Below, one piece after another: positions 1 to 6,899 of a DNA stretch of 9,926 nt. The position numbers and the translations under genes are program-made. The stretch's first letter is position 1; each line of letters opens with the position of its first letter. Source of the stretch: DAIUFH01 sp036844705 (GTDB taxonomy: Bacteria; Bacillota; Clostridia; Tissierellales; Tissierellaceae); the NCBI GenBank assembly GCA_036844705.1, contig DAIUFH010000076.1, positions 1-9,926 on the forward strand, given 5' to 3'. The notes below the pieces were generated by a model. That model was not told the DNA's origin. It was given only the letters and a program-made list of their open reading frames with translations, and did not search any database.

Positions 1-268
1 CACGATTAGAGGTGGCTCTTGGAGTAACTTCTGATGAACTTTCACTAATAGGGGCTGTTGTTTCCGTCTGACGCTCCAGTTCATTATCATTTCTCTCTAG
101 ATATCTTCTGGTTGCTGATGGGACATATTTCTCGTATATACTATTAATATGTTTCTGCAATTCACCTTCTACCGTCAGATCTTTTTCATCCATATAAAAC
201 CTTAATGCTTCTAACTTTTCTTTTTGAAATGTCACCTGTAAAGTAGCTTTTTCTGTTGATATACTCAT
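1..268 (-). CDS. DUF6103-like small protein, 3' end cut by window edge
   Basis: The frame opens with ATG at 268 and stays open to the left edge, giving 89 residues with no stop, so the C-terminus is missing. An AGGAGGG ribosome binding site overlaps the stop codon of the gene upstream and sits about 7 nt before the ATG, which fixes the start. The protein begins MSISTEKATLQV, continues with a predicted helical stretch (KEKLEALRFYMDEKDL, about residues 16-31), then KHINSIYEKYVP (39-50) and a Ser/Thr/Glu-rich tail. This layout matches my memory of the DUF6103 family, short proteins of Clostridia conjugative elements with no known function. A role in DNA binding or relaxosome work would be speculation. 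It is the last visible gene of the minus-strand operon. The family call is moderately sure; the coding call is strong. Confidence 0.72.
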   Translation of the reverse strand, partial: MSISTEKATLQVTFQKEKLEALRFYMDEKDLTVEGELQKHINSIYEKYVPSATRRYLERNDNELERQTETTAPISESSSEVTPRATSNR

Positions 269-280
269 ACCTTTCCCTCC

Positions 281-661
281 TTAGAAATCAAATCCTATAA
301 ATTCCATCCTCGGCTGTGCTTCTGGTTCTTCACCAGTAAACTCTTGAATATTACCGAATTCATTTGTATATTGCTCTATTTGTTCATCCGTAAGGGAAAT
401 AAATTCCCCATCCTTACTATCCCCTGCAATAAAAAAAGGGCCAGCAATAATGTCATAACCAACCCTTCGATTTAATTCCATTCCATTTAGTTTTCCTTCT
501 TCATTGCATACTAAAATGCAATTATCATCTAGATAAATACATTCAAATAATCCTTCGACTTCTCCTTGGATACCTTTTAAATCATTATTTATTTCTTTTT
601 CATAAGGTAATTTTTGTGGCTCAATCTTTAAAATACGAAGTGTCTTTTCTATATTATCCAT
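281..661 (-). CDS. DUF3846 domain-containing protein
   Basis: A 126-residue acidic protein that fits DUF3846, a family common in conjugative elements and phages of Firmicutes and without a known activity. Family-like features are the opening MDNIEKTLRILKIEPQK, the middle stretch that includes VCNEEGKLNGMELNRR, and the block from about residue 70 reading IIAGPFFIAGD. An in-frame ATG six bases further upstream (667) exists, but only 2 nt separate it from the GGGGG ribosome binding site. The ATG at 661 is 8 nt from that site, so I chose it. The gene follows its upstream neighbour by 12 bp and precedes the DUF6103-like gene by 12 bp, so the three are probably co-transcribed and translated as a set. 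It has no signal peptide or membrane segment and is presumably cytoplasmic. Confidence 0.8.
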   Translation of the reverse strand: MDNIEKTLRILKIEPQKLPYEKEINNDLKGIQGEVEGLFECIYLDDNCILVCNEEGKLNGMELNRRVGYDIIAGPFFIAGDSKDGEFISLTDEQIEQYTNEFGNIQEFTGEEPEAQPRMEFIGFDF

Positions 662-673
662 ATGCATTTCCCC

Positions 674-1252
674 CTACATTCTCATATTTTGTTCTTGCTT
701 TATTTCTTCGTCTAAATTATTGCAATAGTCAAGATAGATTGTCATATCAAAGCAATCATCTAATACTTCAATTTCTGCAATTTCATCTCTGCTTGTTAGT
801 TCATCTAAGAGCAAAGTTCCAATACCATTGTTTTCTTTTACTATTACCCCATGGTTTTCTTCTATTTCATCAAAGTAAATAGCCCAGCTTCCATTGGAAG
901 TATTTTCTGTAGCTTCCTCTATTATTTGATTTACTACTATTGAAATCTGCTGTTCAATATAAGGCTTTATATTTGGCATAAATGCAGTATACCTTGCATA
1001 ATCGTGTCCTTGACTATCAATCAAAATTCCATCTCCGCTTTCAGTATTAAGTGCCAATAAGCCATGGATCTGTCCCATAGTGTCTCTATACATTTCTTCT
1101 TTTCTTTCTATAATGAAGTCCCTATCTTCTAATAAATTCTTACTGAATTCTTCAAATTCATTCCCATTCATTAATTCAATGCCTTCAATTACACAATTTT
1201 GCATTTCAAATTCTGATATCTTTCTTTCAAATATTGCCTTTGTAATTAGCAT
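674..1252 (-). CDS. DUF6329-like conjugative-element protein
   Basis: A 192-residue, strongly acidic, soluble-looking protein starting MLITKAIFERKISEF. The ATG at 1252 has AAAGGAGG five to six bases upstream, which supports the start. Visible features are a charged helical stretch (EDRDFIIERKEEMYRD, about residues 42-57), the segment LIDSQGHDYARYTAFMPN (about 77-94), and an acidic second half rich in E and D ending in EQNMRM. I associate this sequence with DUF6329, found next to DUF3846 genes in Clostridia mobile elements, but this is from memory and I am only fairly sure. No catalytic motif is recognisable and I propose no function. It lies 11 bp after the NlpC/P60 gene and 12 bp before the DUF3846 gene in the same presumed operon. 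Confidence 0.68.
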   Translation of the reverse strand: MLITKAIFERKISEFEMQNCVIEGIELMNGNEFEEFSKNLLEDRDFIIERKEEMYRDTMGQIHGLLALNTESGDGILIDSQGHDYARYTAFMPNIKPYIEQQISIVVNQIIEEATENTSNGSWAIYFDEIEENHGVIVKENNGIGTLLLDELTSRDEIAEIEVLDDCFDMTIYLDYCNNLDEEIKQEQNMRM

Positions 1253-1263
1253 AAAGTCCTCCT

Positions 1264-2373
1264 TTATTTTAAAATATGCGGTCTGCCATACATTACCTGC
1301 TTGTTTGAATCGAATAAATCTCGGTACACCACCTGCCCTTTGGAGTATGCGGCATCTATCACTTTCCCATTTCCAGCATAGACTCCAACATGAGTGATAT
1401 TCATAAACCTACCATTTGGCTGATGACTCCAAAATACTAAATCTCCAGGAACTAAGTTATTTTTTGAAACAGTAAGATTATTATTTACACAAAATCTTGC
1501 CTGCTCTGCTGCAGTTCCTGGTATGATTATTCCAATTTGACGGTAGATCCACATGGTCAAATAACTGCAGTCTGTGTATCTTCCTTGTCCTCTTCTTTCT
1601 TGTGAATATGGATCTCCAAGTCTTGACATGGCGAGTCTCACGATTTCGGAGCCTTTCTCTCCTTCTGGCAAATCATTATATAAGTTCTCTAGTTCTTCTG
1701 GGGTAAGGTTTTGTATCCAGTCCTCCCATTCAGCAAAACTATCTCCTTCATTTGGTGCAGGTGTTCCGTGTTTTATCCTATAATAGATTTCATTGGCATT
1801 TACCACATCTTCATAGGTGACTATTTTCTCCATCTCCGATTCAATGCTTTTATATATTTCCGATAGATTTGTTATAGGTATAGCCACTGTATAAATTTCT
1901 TCATATTCATTACCGTCTGCATCAGTTGTAGTTCTTGTTCGTTCCTCATAGATTACAAAGCAGTCAATATACTTTCCCTGATTCACCCTAGATGGATGAT
2001 TTTCGCCGAAATACAGAGAATAAAAAATAGCCTTAACTCTAATTGAGTCTAGACTATCCCCTTCTTCCATTTGGTTGTTTACTTCCTCTATCTTCCCATC
2101 CAGTATTAAAAAACTTCTTCGCATATCTTCTATATGTCCTCTGTATTCTTCAGGAATATTCCCTGATATACTAGCTTCATTAAAGGATAAATACATAGCA
2201 TTATTGTTATGGCTTGCTGTTCCTGAAAGTAACCCACAGATAATAACAATGATTAATATAAAGGGAGACAGGATTGCTGCAATTGTCCAGCCTATTCCTT
2301 TTCTCAGTCTTTCATCTGACAAAGCCGATATTGCTGCCTTTACAATAAGTGCCATAGATGTTGGATCTGCCAT
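1264..2373 (-). CDS. Membrane-anchored NlpC/P60 (C40) cell-wall peptidase of the transfer system
   Basis: A 369-residue protein with a short cytoplasmic N-terminus, one membrane segment (about residues 28-50, IGWTIAAILSPFILIIVI), an extracytoplasmic region of about 180 residues without a motif I recognise, and a C-terminal NlpC/P60 domain (about 240-369). The catalytic Cys is C269 in YTDCSYLTMWIY and the His is H328 in ITHVGVYAG. The usual third residue, His in many members, falls on D340 in KVIDAAYSKG. NlpC/P60 enzymes cleave stem peptides of peptidoglycan, and in conjugative elements they open the wall for the secretion channel. No lysozyme-like domain is evident, unlike the two-domain wall hydrolases of Tn916 type. 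The start ATG at 2373 follows a GGTGGTGA site that contains the stop codon of the cyclotransferase gene, so translation is probably coupled. The function is well supported. Confidence 0.9.
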   Translation of the reverse strand: MADPTSMALIVKAAISALSDERLRKGIGWTIAAILSPFILIIVIICGLLSGTASHNNNAMYLSFNEASISGNIPEEYRGHIEDMRRSFLILDGKIEEVNNQMEEGDSLDSIRVKAIFYSLYFGENHPSRVNQGKYIDCFVIYEERTRTTTDADGNEYEEIYTVAIPITNLSEIYKSIESEMEKIVTYEDVVNANEIYYRIKHGTPAPNEGDSFAEWEDWIQNLTPEELENLYNDLPEGEKGSEIVRLAMSRLGDPYSQERRGQGRYTDCSYLTMWIYRQIGIIIPGTAAEQARFCVNNNLTVSKNNLVPGDLVFWSHQPNGRFMNITHVGVYAGNGKVIDAAYSKGQVVYRDLFDSNKQVMYGRPHILK

Positions 2374-2379
2374 TTATTA

Positions 2380-2916
2380 TCACCACCATTTCATTCTAAA
2401 CATATCTCCCTGCTCAGATTCTAGTTCATCAATTTCTTTAAGTTCTTCTACCTTGCTAATGTTTTTTTCTATTGCATTGTATAAAATATTGATATCAAAT
2501 CTTGAATCAATATAACCTTCCTCTATGGTTTTCAGATAATTTTCTGAAGGATTCCCCAGCCTATGCCCTGCTGTCATTATATAAATCATTGCTATAGTTT
2601 TGTGATCACCTATAGTGATTTCAACTCCAGCCTTATCATAAAAACTTGGATATCCTTCATATCTGTCAAGTGCTTTCTCATCATCAGGCTTGATACTCCA
2701 TAGTAAAACTGGTACTGTACTTCCTTTACATGGTTCTACAGTTGCCACTGCATTATGTCTTGACCCACGGAATACAAGCTCATAATCTTTCAGCTCCGAT
2801 GTTCCAATGACTCTTGCAGTAGGACATCGGTGTTTCATCTGACTTAAATTTAGGTTGCTTCCATAGGCAATATATAGTTTATGGGTTGAGTCTTTATCTA
2901 TCTTTCTTTCTTCCAT
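2380..2916 (-). CDS. Gamma-glutamylcyclotransferase (AIG2/GGCT-like) family protein
   Basis: A 178-residue protein with the family signature YGSN at residues 18-21 (LYIAYGSNLNLSQMKHRCP), the VPVLLW strand at about 68-73, and DRYEGYPSFY at 84-93, in which E87 fits the catalytic general-base Glu. Enzymes of this fold release 5-oxoproline from gamma-glutamyl amines or peptides. An AGGAGG site five bases before the ATG at 2916 sets the start. The gene begins 9 bp after the amidoligase stop codon. The amidoligase-plus-cyclotransferase pairing is a known association in bacterial genomes and mobile elements (comparative genomics of amidoligases by Iyer, Aravind and colleagues). The inference is that one enzyme makes a gamma-glutamyl or amide bond and the other removes or trims it. 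The substrate cannot be read from sequence. About 55 C-terminal residues beyond the core are charged and may be family-variable. Confidence 0.88.
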   Translation of the reverse strand: MEERKIDKDSTHKLYIAYGSNLNLSQMKHRCPTARVIGTSELKDYELVFRGSRHNAVATVEPCKGSTVPVLLWSIKPDDEKALDRYEGYPSFYDKAGVEITIGDHKTIAMIYIMTAGHRLGNPSENYLKTIEEGYIDSRFDINILYNAIEKNISKVEELKEIDELESEQGDMFRMKWW

Positions 2917-2925
2917 CTTGACCTC

Positions 2926-3972
2926 CTACTGATTCATAGACATAGTAAAAGCAGGAGATTCATCTTCCTCCTGCTCAGTTATTTCCATATTATTATTTTC
3001 AGTTTCCATAGTTTCTTCCTCTACTAAAAGTTCTTCCTCTCTCTTTTTTCTTAGTCTTTCTTTTTGTGCCTCTGCCTGCTCTGGTGATTTCCAAGCAATA
3101 TTTCCTTCTAAATTATCTAAGAGATGCTTTCTTGCTGTCTTGAATTCATCTCCTATCATCCCTAAACGAAGAAGCCATACACGGAATGTATATTTCTCAT
3201 TTTCAGATACGGTTTTTATTGGGCTTGCAGATCTCTGATTGTGAGCTTGGGCTGTTATTGCCATACAAAACTGTATATATGCCTTTAATTTTCCAGCATG
3301 TAAAGACCCATTAAAGGCTCGAAACTCTATTGTTCCTTTTTGGAAAACTGAATGTAGATTCAAACACCTATACCTGCTGTCATGGTAATGCTGATGGCTT
3401 CCATCCCTTCCCTTGTACCAAAGGCTTTGAATTCCACTTATTGTTTTTGGTTTCTGCTTATTCAACTTTTCCAAGAAATCCTTATCAATCTTTTTGCAAT
3501 AACGGTTCTCCCTCTCTGAATCTACCTTTAATGCTTTATATATCATATCTTCTTTTGCTGCTACAATATTCACAAGATTTCTAAGCTGATAAGCTTCAAA
3601 TGGTGCCGCATTGATATGAATATGGATTCCACAGGACTTATTACTGAAGGCTCCAGCCTCTCTTAGCTTTCGTATCATCTCCTGCACCTTTTCTATATCT
3701 TCATACCTGCAGATGGGACTGACAAGCTCCACACTATATTCTCTGTCAGCTAATTGCTTTCTATTTCCCACCTTTTTCTGACACTTAATACTGCCATCAC
3801 TTACAAGTTTCCACTTCCTATTCTCATTATCTATTACACTATAAGTGCCATAACCCCCTCCTTCATGATTAGCAGTAGAGCCAAGATATTCAGCAATTAC
3901 TTCAGCAGCTCTCCTCCTTGTTATGCCTGTCATTTCAACTTCAATTCCAATCTTCTGCTCTCTTAAATCCAC
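2926..3972 (-). CDS. Amidoligase family protein (glutamine-synthetase-like fold)
   Basis: A 348-residue protein with the amidoligase motif series: GIEVEMTG (residues 9-16; E11 and E13 fit metal binding), KLVSDGSI (55-62), YSVELVSP (79-86), GIHIHINA (115-122; H117, H119), YRCLNLHS (201-208) and GTIEFRAFNG (213-222; E216, R218). The family uses ATP to join an amine to a carboxyl group, and the set of acidic, His and Arg residues needed for ATP and metal binding looks complete. Residues from about 297 form a Lys/Arg then Glu-rich tail, probably a disordered or coiled extension outside the domain. The start is a GTG at 3972 with AAGGTGG about 7 nt upstream; the nearby ATG is out of frame. It is the first enzyme of the amidoligase-cyclotransferase-peptidase trio. 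Its substrate is unknown; peptidoglycan peptides or an element-encoded protein are possible. Confidence 0.88.
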   Translation of the reverse strand: MDLREQKIGIEVEMTGITRRRAAEVIAEYLGSTANHEGGGYGTYSVIDNENRKWKLVSDGSIKCQKKVGNRKQLADREYSVELVSPICRYEDIEKVQEMIRKLREAGAFSNKSCGIHIHINAAPFEAYQLRNLVNIVAAKEDMIYKALKVDSERENRYCKKIDKDFLEKLNKQKPKTISGIQSLWYKGRDGSHQHYHDSRYRCLNLHSVFQKGTIEFRAFNGSLHAGKLKAYIQFCMAITAQAHNQRSASPIKTVSENEKYTFRVWLLRLGMIGDEFKTARKHLLDNLEGNIAWKSPEQAEAQKERLRKKREEELLVEEETMETENNNMEITEQEEDESPAFTMSMNQ

Positions 3973-3984
3973 ATATCCACCACC

Positions 3985-4497
3985 TTACCATTGTTTCTTC
4001 CCTTCGATGATGTCCTTAGCATTTTGAAATCCTGTATATTTAGAAACAGTTATAATATATTCTGTCAGTCTTTCATTCCTCCAAGCATCTATCAGCTGAC
4101 CATGACATAGATCATGGAGTTCATTTATCTTTAATACAGTGCCTTCAATAATTCTAGATACTTGCGTGAAATCTCCATCAGAGAGCTTTAGTTGGTCAAT
4201 ATATTCATTAAGAATACTGTTGAACTCATCAATATGTCCTTCACCATATTGGTTATATGCAAGAAATGGATTTTTATATTCTTCACCATTGATACAGCAC
4301 TTTATCTGATCCAATAATCTTGGTCGATTCTTCTTTTCTGCCTTTAGATATTGCTCCATAAAACAAAGCAAGTCATTATCTCTATCTGGAGTGTAGCTTA
4401 TACACACCCTCAAATCATCCATAATGCCTTGCTTTCCTTTTCTATAAGATTCAATTTTCTCCTGCCTTTTTAACCACTTATCTTTTTCAATAATCAT
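3985..4497 (-). CDS. Unrecognised 170-residue protein translationally coupled to VirB4
   Basis: I do not recognise this family. The ATG at 4497 overlaps the VirB4 stop codon by one base (TAATG), a strong sign of coupled translation and of real coding. The protein is soluble-looking and probably mostly helical: a basic N-terminus (KDKWLKRQEKIESYRKGKQG, residues 5-24), then FMEQYLKAEKKNRPRLLDQI (46-65), the stretch NPFLAYNQYGEGHIDEFNSI (76-95), and a C-terminal block NELHDLCHGQLIDAWRNERL (125-144). It has five Cys residues (C32, C45, C67, C68, C131), but their spacing does not form an obvious zinc site. It sits 12 bp before the amidoligase gene. Its place directly behind VirB4 suggests a transfer or accessory role, which is inference from position only. 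Confidence 0.75.
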   Translation of the reverse strand: MIIEKDKWLKRQEKIESYRKGKQGIMDDLRVCISYTPDRDNDLLCFMEQYLKAEKKNRPRLLDQIKCCINGEEYKNPFLAYNQYGEGHIDEFNSILNEYIDQLKLSDGDFTQVSRIIEGTVLKINELHDLCHGQLIDAWRNERLTEYIITVSKYTGFQNAKDIIEGKKQW

Positions 4498-6317
4498 TAT
4501 CTGCCGCCTGCCTTTCCAAATAATTTTTCTTTATATGCTGGAGCATGGACAGCCAAGTTATATCTTTCATTGCCGCATTTATATAGACAGACCCCTCTTT
4601 GAGGAAATTTAATCAGGTTATATTCTGACTCTTCAAGTTGTAGAGTATCCATATAGAAATGCTTATCAATGTTTCCTGCATTAAATAAAAAAGCGTGTGC
4701 TGGGATAGAAAACAGCGGCTTTGTCAGCTCCCTAATCCCTTCAATATTGAAGTCCTCAAGGTTTTGACTGCTAAGTATTACCGCTGATTCTTTCTTTCGC
4801 ACTCGCTTCATAAAATTACGTATATATTCTATTGCAGTAAGATTGGTAAGGAACAAATATAGCTCATCAATCCCTGCTGCAGTATTTCCTTCTGTAAGTA
4901 GTTTATCTGACATAAAGGATAATACATTAAATAATAATGCATTCTTTACATTTTTGCTGGCTTGTAATAACCCCTTTACACCAAACACAATAAATCTATT
5001 TGAAGTTATATTGGTGTGTCCATTGAAAAATTTGCTTTCCGCTCCTTGGCACATAGAGTGAAGTCCAAGTAGAATTTCCTGTAATAATTCCTCTGTATAA
5101 AGTTGATAGTTTCCCTTGTCATATCCCTTGTATTCTTCCTCTATCAAGGTATATAAATCTGATAAAATAGGATAATCAAATGATTCTAATTGACTGAAAT
5201 TGGTACTGTCACTGATGTTCCATTTCTTATAAAGTTTGCCAAGCATAATTTCTATTACATCTATATGCCTATCATCAAAATCTTTATAGCATCGAAAGAA
5301 ATCCTTTAAAAAGCTTATATGCTGGCTTAGTTTGGTGGCTTGTCTAAATGCTATAGGAGCATCTTTATCCTGTGGACTTCCTCCTTCATCCCAAGTCTTT
5401 GGTTCTAATGGATTTATCATATACTCTCCACTCATTAAATCCACAAAGCACCCACCTATATTTTCTGCTAGTTCTACATACTCATGCTCTGGATCAAGAC
5501 ATATGACATTCTTTCCTGATTCTAAGATATTGCATAATATTAGCTTTAATAAATAACTTTTCCCTTGTCCTGAATTTCCAAGGATTAGAATACAAGGATT
5601 AGTTTTATCATCATCTCGTTTGTCAAAATCCACAATAATATTTGAGCCAAATTTATCCCTGCCTAAATAAAATCCATTGCTATCGGTCTTTCCTGAATAG
5701 TTAAAGGGATAAAGATTGGCAACGGAAGATGCAGGAAGTACCCTTTCAAATTGGCTTCCAAATATATTCCTGCCCGTTGGACCAACACATAAAAAACCTT
5801 GCTGTTGCCTGAGCATAAGCCTATCTACATTTAATTTACTTCTTACTAGCTCAGTAAGCACATCTGTCTGTAGCAGTTTTAAACTATCATAATCACTTGC
5901 AATAAGTTCAATATATACTGCACAGTGAAGGAGCGGTTCTCTATTTCTATGCATTTCTGATACAAGGGTTACAACATCTTGAAGGTTACTCTCTGCTGTT
6001 ACCGTCTGCTGTAAATCATTTGTATTTGCAGTATTCATCCTATTTTTATTAGCTGCATTATGAATGATTTTCTTCTCCTCATTTGGAGTTACCTGTCTTG
6101 TATAGATTCTAAGAGTTATTCCATCTTTTTCTCCAAGATGACGAAGAATTGCTTGTTCACTAGTACTTGTTGGATATTCTCTAAGTGCCCATACACATCT
6201 GTAGGTATTGCCACAGATAAAATGGTCTGTGTTAAATTTGATGATGGACGGTGCTATCATGTCTATAAAGGTTTTGATTTTTTCATTTTCTATGATTGGC
6301 GATTTCTTTTTTACCAT
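4497..6317 (-). CDS. VirB4-like conjugal transfer ATPase (CD1110-type)
   Basis: A 606-residue ATPase that powers the type IV secretion channel from the cytoplasmic face of the membrane. Residues 1-240 are the remaining VirB4 N-terminal region, with family-like stretches VWALREYPTS (42-51), TRQVTPNEEK (73-82) and ASSVANLYPFNYSGK (196-210). The nucleotide-binding core starts with Walker A GNSGQGKS (247-254), followed by CLDPEHEY (273-280). The Walker B-type acidic pair is D484-E485 in GIDELYLFL, and SSQNLEDF (516-523) fits the Q-containing sensor motif of HerA/VirB4 ATPases. The length suits the short VirB4 class whose partner N-terminal domain is encoded separately; here that partner is probably the gene at 7806-8399. 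The ATG at 6317 has GAGGT 12 nt upstream, a long but usable spacing. An inserted cassette separates the gene from its normal upstream neighbours, so it may depend on its own promoter (candidate at 6405-6433). Confidence 0.95.
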   Translation of the reverse strand: MVKKKSPIIENEKIKTFIDMIAPSIIKFNTDHFICGNTYRCVWALREYPTSTSEQAILRHLGEKDGITLRIYTRQVTPNEEKKIIHNAANKNRMNTANTNDLQQTVTAESNLQDVVTLVSEMHRNREPLLHCAVYIELIASDYDSLKLLQTDVLTELVRSKLNVDRLMLRQQQGFLCVGPTGRNIFGSQFERVLPASSVANLYPFNYSGKTDSNGFYLGRDKFGSNIIVDFDKRDDDKTNPCILILGNSGQGKSYLLKLILCNILESGKNVICLDPEHEYVELAENIGGCFVDLMSGEYMINPLEPKTWDEGGSPQDKDAPIAFRQATKLSQHISFLKDFFRCYKDFDDRHIDVIEIMLGKLYKKWNISDSTNFSQLESFDYPILSDLYTLIEEEYKGYDKGNYQLYTEELLQEILLGLHSMCQGAESKFFNGHTNITSNRFIVFGVKGLLQASKNVKNALLFNVLSFMSDKLLTEGNTAAGIDELYLFLTNLTAIEYIRNFMKRVRKKESAVILSSQNLEDFNIEGIRELTKPLFSIPAHAFLFNAGNIDKHFYMDTLQLEESEYNLIKFPQRGVCLYKCGNERYNLAVHAPAYKEKLFGKAGGR

Positions 6318-6354
6318 ACTATCTTCTTACCTCTCTTTCTTTTCCGCATTAAAA

Positions 6355-6380
6355 AAGCCCCACATATTAGCGCAAGGCTT
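6355..6380 (-). terminator. Weak hairpin plus T-run upstream of virB4
   Basis: On the minus strand AAGCC (6380-6376) can pair with GGCTT (6359-6355) around a 16-nt loop, followed by a run of six T. It would lie after the 84-residue membrane protein gene and before the VirB4 ribosome binding site. It could be a poor intrinsic terminator or an attenuator. The 5-bp stem is short, so support is weak. Confidence 0.25.
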
Positions 6381-6393
6381 CATCAAGATATAA

Positions 6394-6403
6394 TTAATGT
6401 GCG
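6394..6403 (+). repeat. Left copy of a 10-bp inverted motif at the cassette borders
   Basis: TTAATGTGCG here is the exact reverse complement of CGCACATTAA at 7746-7755. The two lie near the opposite ends of the cassette between virB4 and the gene at 7806. Extending outward, 14 of 16 positions pair (6388-6403 against 7746-7761), although the extension is AT-only. A related sequence, CGCACTTTAG, lies at 6875-6884 before the regulator gene. It may be an operator set or a remnant of cassette ends. Chance is not excluded. Confidence 0.4.
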
Positions 6404-6404
6404 T

Positions 6405-6433
6405 TATATAATATTTTTCTTAACTCAAAACAA
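6405..6433 (-). promoter_or_regulatory. Candidate promoter for virB4 operon
   Basis: On the minus strand TTGTTT (6433-6428) and TATATA (6410-6405) are 17 bp apart and point toward virB4, whose ATG is about 90 bp downstream. The -35 match is poor (3 of 6) in very AT-rich DNA, so this is tentative. It is plausible because the cassette inserted here would cut virB4 off from its former upstream transcript. A CGCACATTAA motif lies directly downstream of the -10 (6403-6394). Confidence 0.3.
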
Positions 6434-6510
6434 GATTACAATTATTATCTCATCATAAATCATTTCGCCATTGCACACTTCCTAACGAGATGAATGTTTC
6501 ATACACAACT

Positions 6511-6765
6511 TTAAACAGTCTGTGAATAAAAAGCTCTTGGCTGAAAATAAACTGCCACTTTCTTATTTTCTATTTCTATATCTGCTCCATATCCATTTGT
6601 GATCAAATCATGAACAACGAACGCTGTACCAATCGTGACTATCAAAGCAATCACCACCACATTATCTTTTGTAATATTGCTTTGTACTATGTTCTTCATG
6701 CCACCAGAGAAAACTTCATCTCCTGCTTTCATTATTTCATCTGTTTTTAGTATCATTTTCTTCAT
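6511..6765 (-). CDS. Unrecognised 84-residue single-pass membrane protein
   Basis: The longest open frame starts at a TTG (6801), but the ATG at 6765 has AGGAG seven bases upstream and is clearly the better start, giving 84 residues. The protein has a mixed-charge N-terminal part (MKKMILKTDEIMKAGDEVFS, 1-20), one hydrophobic segment of about 18-20 residues (35-54, NVVVIALIVTIGTAFVVHDL) and a C-terminal part of about 30 residues with IEIENKKVAVYFQPRAFY. I do not recognise a family. It is transcribed divergently from the helix-turn-helix-like gene at 6900, from overlapping promoters. A small membrane protein beside a regulator fits a toxin-type, exclusion-type or signalling partner, but none of these is shown by the sequence. 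It is not the PrgI-like or Maff2 type of transfer membrane protein. Confidence 0.7.
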   Translation of the reverse strand: MKKMILKTDEIMKAGDEVFSGGMKNIVQSNITKDNVVVIALIVTIGTAFVVHDLITNGYGADIEIENKKVAVYFQPRAFYSQTV

Positions 6766-6806
6766 ATCTTGTCTCCTTTTCTTTTTTTCTTTCTCTTGCA
6801 ATTACT

Positions 6807-6835
6807 TTGAATCTCTAATATCATTATATTAGAAT
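6807..6835 (+). promoter_or_regulatory. Promoter for the 242-residue regulator gene
   Basis: TTGAAT (6807-6812) and TAGAAT (6830-6835) are 17 bp apart and face the gene at 6900, predicting a start near 6842 and a leader of about 58 nt. The -10 matches the consensus at five of six bases and the -35 at four of six. The same two hexamers with the same 17-bp spacing occur before the other regulator (9770-9798). Confidence 0.6.
6815..6832. promoter_or_regulatory. Perfect palindrome over the divergent promoters, candidate operator
   Basis: CTAATAT (6815-6821), four bases, then ATATTAG (6826-6832) form a perfect 7+7 bp dyad. It fills much of the spacer of the plus-strand promoter, touches its -10 and overlaps the -10 of the minus-strand promoter. 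A dimer of a helix-turn-helix protein bound here would block both. The adjacent gene encodes such a candidate, so autoregulation is the natural inference. Confidence 0.5.
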
Positions 6836-6859
6836 ATGACGACCGCGAAAAGTTGACAA
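6831..6859 (-). promoter_or_regulatory. Promoter for the 84-residue membrane protein gene
   Basis: On the minus strand TTGTCA (6859-6854) and TATTCT (6836-6831) are 17 bp apart. The -10 shares base pairs with the plus-strand -10 (6830-6835), so the two promoters cannot be occupied at once. An alternative is the perfect TATAAT at 6828-6823 with a poor -35. Two GACCGC hexamers (6841-6846 and 6872-6877) lie 31 bp apart, about three helical turns, around the -35. Confidence 0.5.
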
Positions 6860-6899
6860 TTTTATAAATTTGACCGCACTTTAGAAAGAGGTGAATCTA

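Noticed and set aside
616..5556. Plus-strand open frames opposite the minus-strand operon (for example 616-882, 1080-1397, 2075-2515, 3330-3584, 4843-5061)
   Set aside because: They lie antisense to well-supported genes, lack good ribosome binding sites and encode low-complexity Ser/Leu/Phe-rich sequence typical of AT-rich antisense frames.
6060..6458. Plus-strand frame of 132 codons across the virB4 start
   Set aside because: Mostly antisense to virB4, no plausible ribosome binding site, Phe/Ile-rich shadow composition.
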